This document shows positions 6,865-17,083 of a stretch of 64,000 nucleotides of DNA, piece by piece. Each line of letters begins with the position of its first letter. Within the stretch, counting starts at the first letter, position 1. The DNA is from Cupriavidus sp. WGlv3 (lineage in GTDB: Bacteria > Pseudomonadota > Gammaproteobacteria > Burkholderiales > Burkholderiaceae). The position numbers were made by a program, and so were the translations under genes. Below the pieces are notes generated by a model. That model was not told where the DNA came from and did no database searches. It worked only from the letters and a program-made list of their open reading frames with translations. The stretch covers positions 496,001 through 560,000 of the forward strand of contig NZ_JALHRX010000002.1 of the NCBI RefSeq assembly GCF_023952475.1. The letters are read 5' to 3'.

Positions 6865-8271
6865 ATGGCAACGATCTCCTCCATCGGCATCGGCTCCAAC
6901 CTCGAGCTGAGCACCCTGCTGGACCAGCTGCAGAAGGCCGAGCAGGCACCCCTCGAGGCCATCAACACGCAGGCCAAGAGCTACCAGACCAGGCTGTCCG
7001 CCTACAGCCAGGTGCAGAGCGTGCTGGACGCCTACAAGGCCGCGGCCACGAAGCTGTCCAGCGCCGCCACTTTTGGCGCGGTCAAGGCCTCGGTCGGCAC
7101 GCCGGACGTGATGTCGGTGACCACCGCGGCCAATGCCGTGCCCGGCAACTACACCATCACCGTCAACACGCTGGCCACTGCGCAATCGCTGGTCAGCGGC
7201 AACGTGGCCGACCAGAAGGCTGCGATCGGCGGCGGCGAACTGGTGTTCGACTTCGGCGAAGCGCTGGCCACCGGCGGCGCGCCCGCCAGCACCAAGAAGG
7301 TCACCATCCCGGCGGGCTCGTCGCTCGAAGGCATGCGCGATGCCATCAACAAGGCCGGCATCGGCGTGACCGCCAGCATCGTCAATGACGGCAGCGCCAG
7401 CCCCTATCGCCTGGTGCTGACCTCGGACAAGACCGGCACGCAGGCCACCATGCGCGTGTCGTCGACGGACCCGGCGCTGAACAACGTGGTTGCCTTCGAC
7501 CCGGCCGCGGCGCCCGCCGCCAACAAGATGGAACAGAAGGTCCCGCCCGCCAACGCGACGCTGAAGATCAACGGCATCGACGTGGTCAGCCAGAGCAATG
7601 CGGTGGTGGATGCCGCCCAGGGCGTGACCATGAACCTGTCCAAGACCGGCACCACCTCGCTGGTGGTGACGCGCGACAACGACGCGATCAAGGCCTCGAT
7701 CCAGGCCTTCGTCACCGCGTACAACAACATCCAGAGCACCGCCAAGTCGCTGACGGCGTTCGATGCCAAGGCCGGCACGTCGGCCGCGCTGACCGGCGAC
7801 GGCACGCTGCGCTCGATCCAGTCGAGCCTGCGTTCGATGCTGGGCGGCGCCATGGACGACGGCAACGGCGGCACCATCACGCTGATCGACGTCGGCATCA
7901 CGTTCCAGAAAGACGGCACCATGAAGCTGGACGATGCCAAGCTGACCAAGGCGCTGAACGACAACCTCGGCGGGGTCACGTCGCTGTTCTCCAGCACCAC
8001 CGGCGACGGCGGCATCGGCAAGCGCGCCACTACCTATATCGAAGGCCTGAGCAAGACCGATGGCGCGCTGAAGGTGGCGCAGGACGGCATCACCAAGACG
8101 CTGGAGGACCTGGAGGACGACTATGACCGCGTCCAGGACCGCGTCACCGCCACCATCGACCGCTACAAGGCCCAGTTCACGCAGCTGGACCTGGTGGTGG
8201 CGCAGATGAACCGCACCAGCAGCTACCTGACGCAGCAGTTCAACGCGCTCAACAACAGCATCAAGAAGTAA
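6865..8271 (+). CDS. fliD: flagellar filament capping protein (hook-associated protein 2)
   Basis: FliD forms the pentameric cap at the filament tip and guides flagellin folding. The 468-residue product starts MATISSIGIGSNLELSTLLDQL, has the N-terminal coiled-coil domain through about residue 110, a variable head with repeated NYTITVNTLATAQ-type strands, and the conserved C-terminal region (TRDNDAIKASIQAFVTAYNN, then VTATIDRYKAQFTQLD and SSYLTQQFNALNNSIKK). The length is normal. It is followed by fliS and fliT in an operon-like run with short spacers. Confidence 0.97.
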   Translation: MATISSIGIGSNLELSTLLDQLQKAEQAPLEAINTQAKSYQTRLSAYSQVQSVLDAYKAAATKLSSAATFGAVKASVGTPDVMSVTTAANAVPGNYTITVNTLATAQSLVSGNVADQKAAIGGGELVFDFGEALATGGAPASTKKVTIPAGSSLEGMRDAINKAGIGVTASIVNDGSASPYRLVLTSDKTGTQATMRVSSTDPALNNVVAFDPAAAPAANKMEQKVPPANATLKINGIDVVSQSNAVVDAAQGVTMNLSKTGTTSLVVTRDNDAIKASIQAFVTAYNNIQSTAKSLTAFDAKAGTSAALTGDGTLRSIQSSLRSMLGGAMDDGNGGTITLIDVGITFQKDGTMKLDDAKLTKALNDNLGGVTSLFSSTTGDGGIGKRATTYIEGLSKTDGALKVAQDGITKTLEDLEDDYDRVQDRVTATIDRYKAQFTQLDLVVAQMNRTSSYLTQQFNALNNSIKK

Positions 8272-8305
8272 CCCGCCACATCCCACCGCCACGAGGAACC
8301 CAGCC

Positions 8306-8731
8306 ATGTTCGCCCGCGCATCCGCCAACGCCTACGCCCAGGTCGGCGTCCAGACCGGTGCCATGAGCGCCAGCCCGCACAAGCTGATCGCCATGCTGTA
8401 CGACGGCGCGCGCGCCGCGATCGCGCGGGCCAGGTTCCACCTGGAAGGCGGCAACATCGCCGAGCGCGGCAATGCCATCTCCAAGGCCATCGACATCATC
8501 GACAACGGCCTGCGCGCCGTGCTCGACCACGACGCCGGCGGCGAGATCTCGGCCAACCTCGAAGCGCTGTACGAATACATGGTGCGCCGGCTGATGCTGG
8601 CCAACCTGCGCAGCGACGCGGCGCTGCTGAGCGAGGTCGACGCGTTGCTGGAAAGCCTGGCCTCGGCCTGGGCGCAGATCGATGACGCGGCCGCCGGGGC
8701 CGAGCGGCAACCCGCCTTACAGGACAACTGA
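8306..8731 (+). CDS. fliS: flagellin export chaperone
   Basis: FliS binds the C-terminus of newly made flagellin in the cytoplasm and prevents early polymerisation. The 141-residue all-helical product has the family segments NAYAQVGVQTGAMSASPHKLIAMLYDGA near the start (given here in overlap form: YAQVGVQT and SPHKLIAMLYDGA) and YEYMVRRLMLAN around residue 95. A GAGGAA motif precedes the ATG. It lies 34 bases after fliD and its stop is separated from the fliT start by a single base, which indicates translational coupling. Confidence 0.96.
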   Translation: MFARASANAYAQVGVQTGAMSASPHKLIAMLYDGARAAIARARFHLEGGNIAERGNAISKAIDIIDNGLRAVLDHDAGGEISANLEALYEYMVRRLMLANLRSDAALLSEVDALLESLASAWAQIDDAAAGAERQPALQDN

Positions 8732-8732
8732 C

Positions 8733-9098
8733 ATGGCCTTCCCTCCAGTGTTTTCGCCGATCGTGGCCTGCTACGAGGAAATCCTCACCCTGTCCGCGCG
8801 CATGCACGAGGCGGCGCAGGGTGCCGACTGGGACACGGTCACCACCTTGCAGCAAGCCTACCTGGCCCAGGTGGAGCGCCTGCGCCTGCTCGACCACGAC
8901 GCCCCCTTCTCCGATGCCGAGCGCATGCGGCGCTACCAGCTGCTGGACCGCATCCTGACCTACGACGCCCGCATCCGCGACCTGGCGCTGCCGCAGCTCA
9001 AGCGACTCGGCGACATGCTGACCAGCTCGCGCCGGCAATTCGAGCTGAGCGCCGCCTATGGTGCGACGGCAGGGGCCACGTCGGGCGCCACCACCTGA
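8733..9098 (+). CDS. fliT: flagellar chaperone FliT-like protein
   Basis: The 121-residue helical protein lies directly after fliS, where the FliD chaperone FliT is usually encoded. Features are short, as for the family: YEEILTLSARMHEAAQGADWD in the first helix pair, LRLLDHDAPFSDAERMRR in the middle and ILTYDARIRDLALPQL near the end; the last residues are Ala/Gly/Thr-rich. FliT keeps FliD soluble and in enterics inhibits FlhDC. The ATG at 8733 was chosen over an earlier in-frame start because it avoids overlap with fliS. Identification rests on both sequence pattern and position. Confidence 0.85.
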   Translation: MAFPPVFSPIVACYEEILTLSARMHEAAQGADWDTVTTLQQAYLAQVERLRLLDHDAPFSDAERMRRYQLLDRILTYDARIRDLALPQLKRLGDMLTSSRRQFELSAAYGATAGATSGATT

Positions 9099-9171
9099 GG
9101 CGGCCTGGGCGCCGCTCCCCTCTTCCACCGGCAGGCTGCACCGGCCGCCGTCCCTGATCCATGCGACCCGT

Positions 9172-10503
9172 ATGACCGGCATCCACCTGCCGCCAGGCCT
9201 GGCACCCGGTCAGGCCCCCGACCCCCAGACCCTGCGCACCGCCATCGCCCTCGACCAGGTCGCGGCCTTGCAGCCGGTGGCCGAGGCGACCGAGTCCAAC
9301 GTCCAGAACGCCACCGGCCAGGCCATCCGCCACAGCGCGCTGGCAAGCGGCCCCAATGCCCTGGCCGGCCAGGGCGCCCTGCTGCCGGGCGCGTCGACGC
9401 AGGAATCGCTGAGTGCGGCGGCGCGGGCCATCCTGGCCGTGTTGGACGGTGCCGAGGCCCAGCCGGTGCGCAGTGCCGCCTCGCTGCTGCCGGCGGCGCC
9501 CACCGCAGCGTCGGCGCAGGCTACCGCCGCGGCGCTGGCCAATGCGGTCGGCCAGAGCGGCCTGTTCTATGAATCGCACCTGGCGCAGTGGGTGACCGGC
9601 GCGCGTGGGCTTGCCAGCCTGCGCCAGGAGCCGCAGGCGCAGGTTCCGCTGCCGGGCCGGCCCGCTGTCCCGGCCGGCGCAAGCCACGGCGCCGCTGCCA
9701 CGCCGCCATCGCTGCAGCTGGCCTATGCCGGGAGCGGTGCAGGGGCGGAACCGGCGCGGCCGCCCATGCCATCCATGCCGCCGCTGCTGCCGGCCTCGCA
9801 GGTGCTGGCCGAAGCGCTGGCCTCGGCCGGCAATCCGCGCGTGGCCCACAGCCATGCGGCGGCCGAGCAGGCGTTGCGCCAAGGCACCGCGACCACGGCC
9901 GCCTACAGCCGCGGCGCCGCTGCCGAACCGGCCGCGCAGCGCCCCTCGGCGGCAACGCTGGCCACGCAGGCCTACCAATCGACGGCCGAGGCTGGCGCGC
10001 GCCTGGCGGCGCTGGACAGCCTGGCCAGCCAACCCGCGCGCGCATCGGATGGCGGTGTGCGGTCCGCTCCGGCCGATGCCAGCCGGCCACCGGCGGCCGC
10101 CAGCCCGGCCATCCATCCCGCCACCGAAGGCGTGGTCCGCCAGCAGCTGGAGTTGCTCGCCACGCAGCAGTTCCGCTTTGCCGGCGAAGCCTGGCCCGGC
10201 GTGCCGATCGAATGGGAACTGCTGCGCGCGGAGGCGGACGCCACGGCCACCCATGGCGAAGCCGCGCGGCCGTGGTCGAGCCGCCTGCGGCTGCAGCTGC
10301 CGAACCTGGGCGTGGTCGAAGCGGTGCTGACGCTGGGCCCCGCCGGTCTCGACGCCCGCGTGGCCACGCCCGAAACCGACGTGGCTGCGCGCTTCATCGC
10401 GGCGCGGCCGCAGTTGCGCAGCCAGCTCGAGGCCCATGGCATCGCGGTGCAGCGCCTGAGCGTGCAGACGCAGGACAGCCTGGCGCAAGGCGGGACGCAA
10501 TGA
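9172..10503 (+). CDS. FliK-like hook-length control domain protein
   Basis: The 443-residue product is Ala/Pro/Gln-rich and largely disordered, with two conserved parts: a short block near residue 130 (VGQSGLFYESHLAQWVTG) and a C-terminal Flg_hook-type domain (RQQLELLATQQFRFAGEAWP, then SSRLRLQLPNLGVVEAVLTL and a final RSQLEAHGIAVQRLSVQ). It resembles the C-terminal domain of FliK, which triggers the substrate-specificity switch of the export gate. A second, more typical fliK lies at 17084, so this is a paralogue. Start: ATG at 9172 after an open but non-conserved stretch. Its stop overlaps the next start (ATGA), which encodes an FlhB-type domain, the known partner of FliK. Confidence 0.82.
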   Translation: MTGIHLPPGLAPGQAPDPQTLRTAIALDQVAALQPVAEATESNVQNATGQAIRHSALASGPNALAGQGALLPGASTQESLSAAARAILAVLDGAEAQPVRSAASLLPAAPTAASAQATAAALANAVGQSGLFYESHLAQWVTGARGLASLRQEPQAQVPLPGRPAVPAGASHGAAATPPSLQLAYAGSGAGAEPARPPMPSMPPLLPASQVLAEALASAGNPRVAHSHAAAEQALRQGTATTAAYSRGAAAEPAAQRPSAATLATQAYQSTAEAGARLAALDSLASQPARASDGGVRSAPADASRPPAAASPAIHPATEGVVRQQLELLATQQFRFAGEAWPGVPIEWELLRAEADATATHGEAARPWSSRLRLQLPNLGVVEAVLTLGPAGLDARVATPETDVAARFIAARPQLRSQLEAHGIAVQRLSVQTQDSLAQGGTQ

Positions 10504-10793
10504 GCGACGCAGCACAAGAACGCGGGGCAGCGATCGCGCTGTCGTACCAGCATATCGACAAGGCGCCGAGCGTGGTCGCCAAGGGCTATGGCGTGGTCGC
10601 CGAAGCCATCATCGCCCGCGCGCGCGAGGCTGGCGTCTACGTCCACGACTCGCCGACGCTGGTGAACCTGCTGATGCAGGTCGACCTCGACAGCCACGTG
10701 CCGCCGCAACTCTACGTGGCGGTGGCCGAGCTGCTGGCGTGGATCTATCGACTGGAATCCGGCCTGGATCCCGACGCGCCGGGCCCGGCCTGA
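10500..10793 (+). CDS. stand-alone FlhB C-terminal-domain protein (EscU/YscU/HrcU family)
   Basis: The 97-residue product matches only the cytoplasmic part of FlhB that follows the autocleavage site: ALSYQHIDKAPSVVAKGYG, then AREAGVYVHDSPTLVNLLMQVD and VPPQLYVAVAELLAWIYRLE. It has no membrane segments and no NPTH cleavage motif. Such FlhB2/FlhX-like proteins can replace the C-terminal domain of FlhB in some bacteria. It overlaps the upstream fliK-like gene by four bases, so the pair is translationally coupled and probably acts together in the export switch. Confidence 0.9.
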   Translation: MSDAAQERGAAIALSYQHIDKAPSVVAKGYGVVAEAIIARAREAGVYVHDSPTLVNLLMQVDLDSHVPPQLYVAVAELLAWIYRLESGLDPDAPGPA

Positions 10794-10809
10794 GCGCCGG
10801 CCCGACGGC

Positions 10810-10846
10810 AAAAGCCCCCGGCCGCTTGCGCGCGCCAGGGGCTTTC
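10810..10846. terminator. bidirectional terminator between flhB-like gene and fliE
   Basis: AAAGCCCC and GGGGCTTT form a stem flanked by A-rich and T-rich ends on both strands, between two convergent genes, so it can serve both transcripts. Confidence 0.8.
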
Positions 10847-10868
10847 CATTCCGGGCAAGGCATCCGCC

Positions 10869-11192
10869 TTACACCGGCATATTCATCATCTCCTGGTAAG
10901 CCGCCACCAGCCGGTTGCGCACCTGCACCCCGGTCTGGAACGACACGTTGGCCTTCTGCAGGTCGATCATCACGTCATTGAGCGCCACGCCGGGCTTGCC
11001 CAGTTCAAACGCCTCGGCCTGGCCGTAGGCGCGCTCCTGCGCGGCGTTGATGCGGCCGAGCGAGCGCTGCAGCTCGCCGGCGAAACCGCCGCCGACCGGC
11101 GCCGCGGCCTGCCCGGCGGAGTTGCCGGAGGCAACCTGGGACATCCCGCGCAGTTGCTGCAGCATGCCCTCGATGGAAGAGATAGTGGTCAT
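10869..11192 (-). CDS. fliE: flagellar hook-basal body protein FliE
   Basis: FliE joins the MS-ring to the proximal rod and is the first type III export substrate of the rod. The 107-residue product starts MTTISSIEGMLQQLRGMSQ and ends with the family block GVALNDVMIDLQKANVSFQ, then VRNRLVAAYQEMMNMPV. The ATG at 11192 was picked because conservation begins there. It is transcribed away from fliF, the usual arrangement in Ralstonia and Cupriavidus. Confidence 0.96.
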   Translation of the reverse strand: MTTISSIEGMLQQLRGMSQVASGNSAGQAAAPVGGGFAGELQRSLGRINAAQERAYGQAEAFELGKPGVALNDVMIDLQKANVSFQTGVQVRNRLVAAYQEMMNMPV

Positions 11193-11617
11193 GGGTCGTG
11201 ATCGGCCGGATGTCCGGCCCGGTTGGTCGTAGGGCGCGCCGTTGGCGCCGGTTGGCCGGTTCCCGGCCTGCCACAGGCCCGCGCCAGGCGGATCCGCAGC
11301 CAGTTTCAGCCCTCGCAGCGTACCCGCCGCCACCCGCGCCCGATGGACCGAAATCGGCCGGAAAACCCGGTCTATTCACCGGATTGTCTCGCTCAAGTCT
11401 GGCCGATCATTGCCACCGTGCCGGAAGAGCGCGGACCGTGGTCCCGTGCGGGTGCCGGCAATCACCAGACAACCATCCATTCGGGAGTACGCGTGTTTTC
11501 TCTGCAGCGCAACGTGAGCAATGCGGTGAGCCGTGCCGTGAGCCGAGCCGACGACCAGGGCGGTGAGCATCGCCCGTGCCGTCGCGAGCGTCGCGGCACC
11601 GGATCCGGAGCACGCGC
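11193..11617. other. 425-base divergent control region between fliE and fliF
   Basis: Promoters for both class 2 flagellar transcripts must lie here. I see no sigma-28 or sigma-54 consensus and no long inverted repeat on either strand. The part nearest fliF (about 11510-11550) has an iterated GTGAGC pattern: GTGAGCAATGC, GTGAGCCGTGCC, GTGAGCCGAGCC. No gene is supported. Confidence 0.5.
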
Positions 11618-13339
11618 ATGACCGCGGCAGTGGCACTGCCCGGGCGTCCGTCCGAAATGCTGGAGCGCCTGAAGGCCAACCCGAAGCTGCCGCTGATGCT
11701 GGGCGGCGCGGCCCTGGCCGCCGCGATCGCGGTGGGCGTGCTGTGGTCGCGCGGCCCGGACTACAAGGTGCTGTACAGCAACCTGTCCGAGCGCGACGGC
11801 GGCGCGGTGCTGCAGTCGCTGCAGCAGATGAACGTGCCGTACAAGTTCGCCGAAGGCGGCGGCGCCGTGATGGTGCCGGCCGAGAAGGTGCACGAGACGC
11901 GCCTGCGGCTGGCTTCGCAGGGCCTGCCCAAGAGCGGCACCGCCGGCATGGAGCTGATGGACAACCAGAAGTTCGGCATCAGCCAGTTTGCCGAACAGGT
12001 CAACTACCAGCGCGGGCTGGAAGGCGAGCTGGCGCGCTCGATCGAGTCGATCGCCGCGGTGCAGTCCGCGCGCGTGCACCTGGCCATTCCCAAGCCGACG
12101 CTGTTCGTGCGCGAACGCCAGAAGCCGACCGCCTCGATCGTGCTGCAGCTGTACCCGGGCCGCGCCATCGATGAAGGACAGGTCGCTGCGATCAGCCACC
12201 TGGTGTCGTCGAGCGTGCCGGAACTGACGCCCAAGTCGATCTCGATCGTCGACCAGCACGGCAACCTGCTGTCGAACACCGGCAACGAGCGCATGCTCGA
12301 CGCCACCCAGCTCAAGTACGTGCAGGCGCTGGAGCAGAACTACCTGAAGCGCATCGAGGCGATCCTGACGCCGATCGTCGGCAAGGACAACGTGCGCGCG
12401 CAGGTCACCGCCGACGTGGACTTCTCCATCGTCGAGCACACCGACGAAAGCTACAAGCCCAACCAGGACCCGACCCGCACCGCGATCCGCAGCCAGCAGA
12501 CCAGCGAATCGACCCAGCAGGGCGTAACGCCGCCGGGCGGCGTGCCCGGCGCGCTGTCGAACCAGCCGCCCGCTGCCGCCGCCGCACCCGTGACCACGCC
12601 CCAGACGCCGCGCGCGGGGCAGGCACCGGGCCAGGCCGGTGCGCCGGCCGCGGGTCAGGCCGGTCAGGCCGGCCAGGCCGGCCAGGCCGCGCAGGGCGCC
12701 ACCACCGCCGCGTCCAGCGGCCCGAGCAGCAATCGCCGCGACTCCACCGTCAACTATGAGCTGGACCGCTCGGTGCGCCATGTGCAGCAGGCACCGGGCA
12801 GCGTGCGCCGGATGTCGGTAGCGGTGGTGGTCAACTACCGCCAGCAGGCCGATGCCAAGGGCAAGCTCGTCGCCGAGCCGCTGCCGCCGGCGCTGCTGGC
12901 GCAGATCCAGAACCTGACCAAGGAAGCGATGGGGTTCTCGGCCGAGCGCGGCGACTCCATCAACGTGGTCAATAGCCCCTTCACCGCCGAGCGCGAGAAG
13001 GCCGAGCCCGAACTGCCGCTGTGGAAGCAGCCCGACATGATTGCACTGGGCAAGAGCCTGTCCGGCTACCTGCTGCTGGCACTGCTGGCGCTGTTCGTGT
13101 GGTTCAAGGTGGCGCGGCCGATCCTGCGCCGCTACACCGCGCCGCCGTTGCCGGCGCCAGAGCCCAGGGACGAGACCGAGGCGGTGCTGCTGCCGCCGGA
13201 AGAGCCGGCCAATCCGGAAATCCTGCGGCTTGCCGCGAAGTATGAAAGCGACCTCGCGCTGGTGCGCGACGCCGCCCAGCGCGACCCCCGCCTGGTCGCC
13301 AGCGTGATCAAGAACTGGATTAGCAATGACAACCGCTAA
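11618..13339 (+). CDS. fliF: flagellar MS-ring protein
   Basis: FliF builds the inner-membrane MS-ring, base of the motor and housing of the export gate. The 573-residue product has a first membrane segment near residues 25-45 ([19 protein letters not shown]), ring-building domains with [19 protein letters not shown] and [11 protein letters not shown], a long Gly/Gln/Ala-rich loop (about residues 305-370) with [11 protein letters not shown] repeats, a second membrane segment near residue 490 ([16 protein letters not shown]) and the C-terminal FliG-binding tail ending [15 protein letters not shown]. The ATG at 11618 has GGAG upstream. It overlaps fliG by 14 bases. Confidence 0.97.
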   Translation: MTAAVALPGRPSEMLERLKANPKLPLMLGGAALAAAIAVGVLWSRGPDYKVLYSNLSERDGGAVLQSLQQMNVPYKFAEGGGAVMVPAEKVHETRLRLASQGLPKSGTAGMELMDNQKFGISQFAEQVNYQRGLEGELARSIESIAAVQSARVHLAIPKPTLFVRERQKPTASIVLQLYPGRAIDEGQVAAISHLVSSSVPELTPKSISIVDQHGNLLSNTGNERMLDATQLKYVQALEQNYLKRIEAILTPIVGKDNVRAQVTADVDFSIVEHTDESYKPNQDPTRTAIRSQQTSESTQQGVTPPGGVPGALSNQPPAAAAAPVTTPQTPRAGQAPGQAGAPAAGQAGQAGQAGQAAQGATTAASSGPSSNRRDSTVNYELDRSVRHVQQAPGSVRRMSVAVVVNYRQQADAKGKLVAEPLPPALLAQIQNLTKEAMGFSAERGDSINVVNSPFTAEREKAEPELPLWKQPDMIALGKSLSGYLLLALLALFVWFKVARPILRRYTAPPLPAPEPRDETEAVLLPPEEPANPEILRLAAKYESDLALVRDAAQRDPRLVASVIKNWISNDNR

Positions 13340-14336
13340 GGGCATCTCTGAATCCGGCCTGCAGAAGAGCGCGGTGCTGATGATGGCGATCGGCGAGGAT
13401 GCCGCGGCCGAGGTGTTCAAGCACCTGTCGCAGCGCGAGGTGCAGGAGCTGGGCTCGGCCATGGCCACGCTCAGCTCGGTCACCCGCGAGGAGATGGCCG
13501 AGGTGCTGGGCGAGTTCCGCGCCGAGACCGAGCAGTACCTGGCGCTGAACGTCGACTCCAGCGCGTTTATCCGCAGCGTGCTGAACAAGGCGCTGGGCGA
13601 GGAGCGTGCGCAGTCAGTGATCGAAGACATCCTGGAGTCGCGCGATCCGGGCGGCGGCATCGACTCGCTGAACTGGATGGACGCCACCGCCATCGCCGAG
13701 CTGATCCGCGACGAGCACCCGCAGATCATCGCCACCATCCTGATCCACCTGGACCGCCAGAAGTCGTCCGAAGTGCTGGGGCTGTTCACCGACCGGCTGC
13801 GCAACGACGTGATCCTGCGCATCGCCACCTTCGGCGGCGTGCAGCCGGGCGCGCTGCAGGAACTGACCGACGTGCTGACCAAGTTGCTGGCGGGCCAGAG
13901 CCTGAAGCGCAGCCGCATGGGCGGCGTGCGCACCGCGGCCGAGATCATCAACCTGATGAGCACCGCGCACGAGGAAGCGGTGATCGACGGCGTGCGCCTG
14001 CACGACGGCGACCTGGCGCAGAAGATCATCGACGAGATGTTCCTGTTCGAGAACCTGCTCGAGGTCGACGACCGCGGCATCCAGCGCGTGCTCAAGGAAA
14101 TCGCCACCGAGTCGCTCATCGTCGCGCTCAAGGGCGCGCCGCAGGAGCTGCGCGACAAGTTCATCCGCAACATGTCCACCCGCGCCGGCGAGATGCTGCG
14201 CGAGGACCTGGACGCGCTGGGCCCGGTGCGCGTATCGCAGGTCGAGGCCGAGCAGAAGGCCATCCTGCAGGTGGTAAGACGCCTGGCGGATGCGGGCGAA
14301 GTGCAGATCGGCGGAGGCGACGATGCCTATGTCTGA
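13326..14336 (+). CDS. fliG: flagellar motor switch protein FliG
   Basis: FliG is the rotor protein that contacts the stator and transmits switching. The 336-residue product shows the three FliG domains: N-terminal FliF-binding ([20 protein letters not shown]), middle with the EHPQ motif ([17 protein letters not shown]) near residue 130, and C-terminal motor domain with the torque helix ([20 protein letters not shown], then [20 protein letters not shown]). All charged torque residues appear intact. It overlaps fliF upstream and fliH downstream by 14 bases each, which points to a coupled operon. Confidence 0.98.
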   Translation: MTTAKGISESGLQKSAVLMMAIGEDAAAEVFKHLSQREVQELGSAMATLSSVTREEMAEVLGEFRAETEQYLALNVDSSAFIRSVLNKALGEERAQSVIEDILESRDPGGGIDSLNWMDATAIAELIRDEHPQIIATILIHLDRQKSSEVLGLFTDRLRNDVILRIATFGGVQPGALQELTDVLTKLLAGQSLKRSRMGGVRTAAEIINLMSTAHEEAVIDGVRLHDGDLAQKIIDEMFLFENLLEVDDRGIQRVLKEIATESLIVALKGAPQELRDKFIRNMSTRAGEMLREDLDALGPVRVSQVEAEQKAILQVVRRLADAGEVQIGGGDDAYV

Positions 14337-15120
14337 AGCGGACCCCGAGCGCGGAGGCGCGCGCCGCGGGTTGGACGCGGATTCGTTCTCGTCCCTGGCC
14401 GGTACCGGCGGCTTCGCGCCGTTCGAGCCGCCGCGCCGCGCGCGTGGCGGCGGCGCCGGCTGGCAGCGCTGGCAGATGGGCTCGCTCGACCCCCGGCATG
14501 CCGAGCCGCTCGAGACGCTGGCCGCCATGCCGGCCGAGCCCGCGCCGCCGCCGATCGACTTCGCCGCGCTCGACGCGATGCGCGAAGGCGCGCGCAAGGA
14601 AGGCTATGCCCAAGGCTACACCCAGGGCCAGACCCAGGGCTACGGCGACGGCCATCGCGAAGGCTATGCGCGCGGCCTGGAAGCCGCCCGCAACGAGGCC
14701 GCGCAGCTGCAGGCGCTGGCCGGCAATTTCCGCAGCGCGCTGAGCAACGTCGACGACGCGGTCGCGCACGCGCTGGTGTCGCTGGCGCTGGACGTGGCGC
14801 GCCAGCTGGTGCGCACGACGCTGGCGCAGGACGCCGCGGCCCTGCTGCCGGCGGTGCGCGAGCTGCTGACCAGCGAACCGGCGCTGTCCGGATCGCCCAG
14901 CCTGCTGCTGCACCCCGACGACGTGGCGCTGGTCGAGACCCACCTGCAGGGCGAACTTGCCGCCGCCGGCTGGACCGTGCGCGCCGATCCGTCGGTGGCG
15001 CGCGGCGGCTGCATCGCCAGCGCCGCCAGCGGCGAGCGCGACGCCACGCTGCCCACGCGCTGGACCCGCGTGGTGCGCGCGCTGGGCCGCGACGATCCGT
15101 GGGAGCCGCCGCATGCCTGA
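14323..15120 (+). CDS. fliH: flagellar export ATPase regulator FliH
   Basis: FliH dimerises and holds the FliI ATPase inactive until docking at the export gate. The 265-residue product has a disordered N-terminus, then the glycine-zipper helix typical of Fli[18 protein letters not shown] and the following EGYARG (GxxxG repeats, around residues 94-120). The C-terminal domain includes [16 protein letters not shown] and [11 protein letters not shown]. Two ATGs two codons apart are possible; the first has GGAGG at good spacing. It overlaps fliG and, by 8 bases, fliI. Confidence 0.95.
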   Translation: MPMSEADPERGGARRGLDADSFSSLAGTGGFAPFEPPRRARGGGAGWQRWQMGSLDPRHAEPLETLAAMPAEPAPPPIDFAALDAMREGARKEGYAQGYTQGQTQGYGDGHREGYARGLEAARNEAAQLQALAGNFRSALSNVDDAVAHALVSLALDVARQLVRTTLAQDAAALLPAVRELLTSEPALSGSPSLLLHPDDVALVETHLQGELAAAGWTVRADPSVARGGCIASAASGERDATLPTRWTRVVRALGRDDPWEPPHA

Positions 15121-16609
15121 TACCGCGCCGGATACGCAAGCCGCCGCGTCAGTGCCGGACGCCGCGCAGGCCCACACGCAACGCTGGATCGGCGCGCTCA
15201 ACGGCGCCGCGGCCGGCATCGCCGGGCTCGACAGCAAGCGCAGCTGCGGCCGCCTGACGCGCGCCGCCGGGCTGGTGCTGGAGGCCGTGGGCCTGCGCCT
15301 GCCGGTGGGCAGCGATTGCCTGATCGAGCTGCCCGCCGGGCAGTTCACCACCGACAGCAACGCCCCGCGCACCGCGGAGGCCGAAGTGGTCGGCTTCGGC
15401 GCCGACCGCCTCTACCTGATGCCGCAGTCCGACGTGGTCGGGCTGCTGCCGGGCGCGCGCGTCTATCCGCTGGAGCCGTCGCCGCAACCGGCCGGCACCA
15501 GCGCGCCGCGCGAGCCGGGCTCCAAGCGGCTGCCGGTCGGCGCGGGCCTGCTGGGCCGCGTGCTGGATGCGGCGGGCCGCCCGCTGGACGGGCTCGGCCC
15601 GCTCGCCGCGGCGATGGAAGTGCCGCTGGCCGGCGAGCAGATCAACCCGCTGATGCGGGCCCCGATCGAAACTGTGCTCGACACCGGCGTGCGCGCCATC
15701 AACGGCATGCTGACCGTCGGCCGCGGCCAGCGCATGGGCCTGTTCGCGGGCTCGGGCGTGGGCAAGAGCGTGCTGCTGGGCATGATGGCGCGCTACACCA
15801 GCGCCGACGTGATCGTGGTGGGCCTGATCGGCGAACGCGGCCGCGAGGTGAAGGAGTTCATCGAGAACATCCTGGGGCCCGAGGGCCGCCGCCGCTCCGT
15901 GGTGGTGGCAGCGCCGGCCGACTGCTCGCCGCTGCTGCGCATGCAGGGCGCCGCCTATGCGACGCGGCTGGCCGAATATTTCCGCGACCAGGGCCAGCAT
16001 GTGCTGCTGATCATGGATTCGCTGACGCGCTATGCCATGGCCCAGCGCGAGATTGCGCTGGCGATCGGCGAGCCGCCCGCCACCAAGGGCTATCCGCCGT
16101 CGGTCTTCGCCAAGCTGCCGACGCTGGTCGAGCGCACCGGCAATGGACCCGAGGGCGGCGGCTCGATCACCGCGTTCTACACCGTGCTGACCGAAGGCGA
16201 CGACCAGCAGGACCCGATCGCCGATTCCGCGCGCGCGATCCTGGACGGCCATATCGTGCTGTCGCGCAGCCTGGCCGAAGCCGGCCACTATCCGGCCATC
16301 GACGTCGAGGCCTCGATCAGCCGCGCCATGACCGCGCTGATCCCGCACCAGCAGTTCGGCTCGGTGCGCCGCTTCAAGCAGCTGATGTCGCGCTACCAGC
16401 GCAACCGCGACCTGATCAGCGTGGGCGCCTACGTGCCGGGCAACGACCCGGAACTGGACCTGGCGATCCAGCTGCATCCGCGCATGGAAGCCTTCCTGCA
16501 GCAGGACATCCACGAGCGCGCCGGCTACGCCGACGCCATCGCCGCGCTGCACAGCCTCTTCGACAGGAGTGAACATGCTCAAGCATTCACCGCTCAACAC
16601 GCTGGCTGA
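15113..16609 (+). CDS. fliI: flagellum-specific ATP synthase (export ATPase) FliI
   Basis: FliI is the F1-beta-like hexameric ATPase of the flagellar type III export system. The 498-residue product has a Walker A motif ([11 protein letters not shown], around residue 210), [13 protein letters not shown], Walker B ([19 protein letters not shown]) and the C-terminal family block [17 protein letters not shown]. Length is a little over the usual 440-460 because of an extra N-terminal stretch. The ATG overlaps the end of fliH; fliJ begins inside its last codons. Confidence 0.98.
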   Translation: MPDTAPDTQAAASVPDAAQAHTQRWIGALNGAAAGIAGLDSKRSCGRLTRAAGLVLEAVGLRLPVGSDCLIELPAGQFTTDSNAPRTAEAEVVGFGADRLYLMPQSDVVGLLPGARVYPLEPSPQPAGTSAPREPGSKRLPVGAGLLGRVLDAAGRPLDGLGPLAAAMEVPLAGEQINPLMRAPIETVLDTGVRAINGMLTVGRGQRMGLFAGSGVGKSVLLGMMARYTSADVIVVGLIGERGREVKEFIENILGPEGRRRSVVVAAPADCSPLLRMQGAAYATRLAEYFRDQGQHVLLIMDSLTRYAMAQREIALAIGEPPATKGYPPSVFAKLPTLVERTGNGPEGGGSITAFYTVLTEGDDQQDPIADSARAILDGHIVLSRSLAEAGHYPAIDVEASISRAMTALIPHQQFGSVRRFKQLMSRYQRNRDLISVGAYVPGNDPELDLAIQLHPRMEAFLQQDIHERAGYADAIAALHSLFDRSEHAQAFTAQHAG

Positions 16610-17033
16610 CCTGGCCCAGACCGACACCGACGCCGCCGCGCGCGAACTCGGCCGGCTGCAGGGCCTGCGCACGCAGGCGGAGCTGCAGCTCAACCAGCTC
16701 ACGCAATACCGCCAGGAATACCGCGAGCGCATGCAGGTGGTGGCGGCGCAGGGCATCACCTCAAGCCGCTGGCAGGACTTCTCGCGCTTCCTCGATTCGC
16801 TGGACCAGGCCATCCGCCAGCAGGGCGCGGCCCTGGCCAAGGCCGAGGCCGACCTGCTGGCCGGCCACAACCGCTGGCAGCACCAGAAGCGCCGCCTGAA
16901 CTCGTTCGACACGCTGATCGCCCGCGCGCAAGCGAAGCAGGATCAGGTGGCCGCGCGCCGCGAGCAGCGCGCCAACGATGAATACGCCGCCCGCCTGGCC
17001 CGCACCGCGGCCAGCCGCCTGAGCGAAGCCTGA
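16575..17033 (+). CDS. fliJ: flagellar export protein FliJ
   Basis: FliJ is a two-helix coiled-coil chaperone that inserts in the FliI ring like the F1 gamma stalk. The 152-residue product is charged and almost entirely helical, with heptad-like segments ([37 protein letters not shown]) and no cysteine. The ATG at 16575 follows AGGAG with a five-base spacer, and overlaps the end of fliI by 35 bases. An in-frame GTG lies two codons earlier but falls inside the ribosome-binding site. Confidence 0.93.
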   Translation: MLKHSPLNTLADLAQTDTDAAARELGRLQGLRTQAELQLNQLTQYRQEYRERMQVVAAQGITSSRWQDFSRFLDSLDQAIRQQGAALAKAEADLLAGHNRWQHQKRRLNSFDTLIARAQAKQDQVAARREQRANDEYAARLARTAASRLSEA

Positions 17034-17083
17034 ACGATGCCCGGGCGGCAGCCACCCGCCGGGCCACACCGTAGCGAATCCCC

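Noticed and set aside
6169-8328. Minus-strand open frame across fliD
   Set aside because: Antisense shadow with Gly/Arg/Val-rich low-complexity product.
11240-11420. FliA-like GCCGATC in the fliE-fliF gap
   Set aside because: The upstream TCAAG is only a few bases away and not at 15-base spacing, so it does not fit a sigma-28 promoter.
11462-14263. Long minus-strand open frame across fliF and fliG
   Set aside because: Overlaps two well-conserved flagellar genes; the product has no family features.
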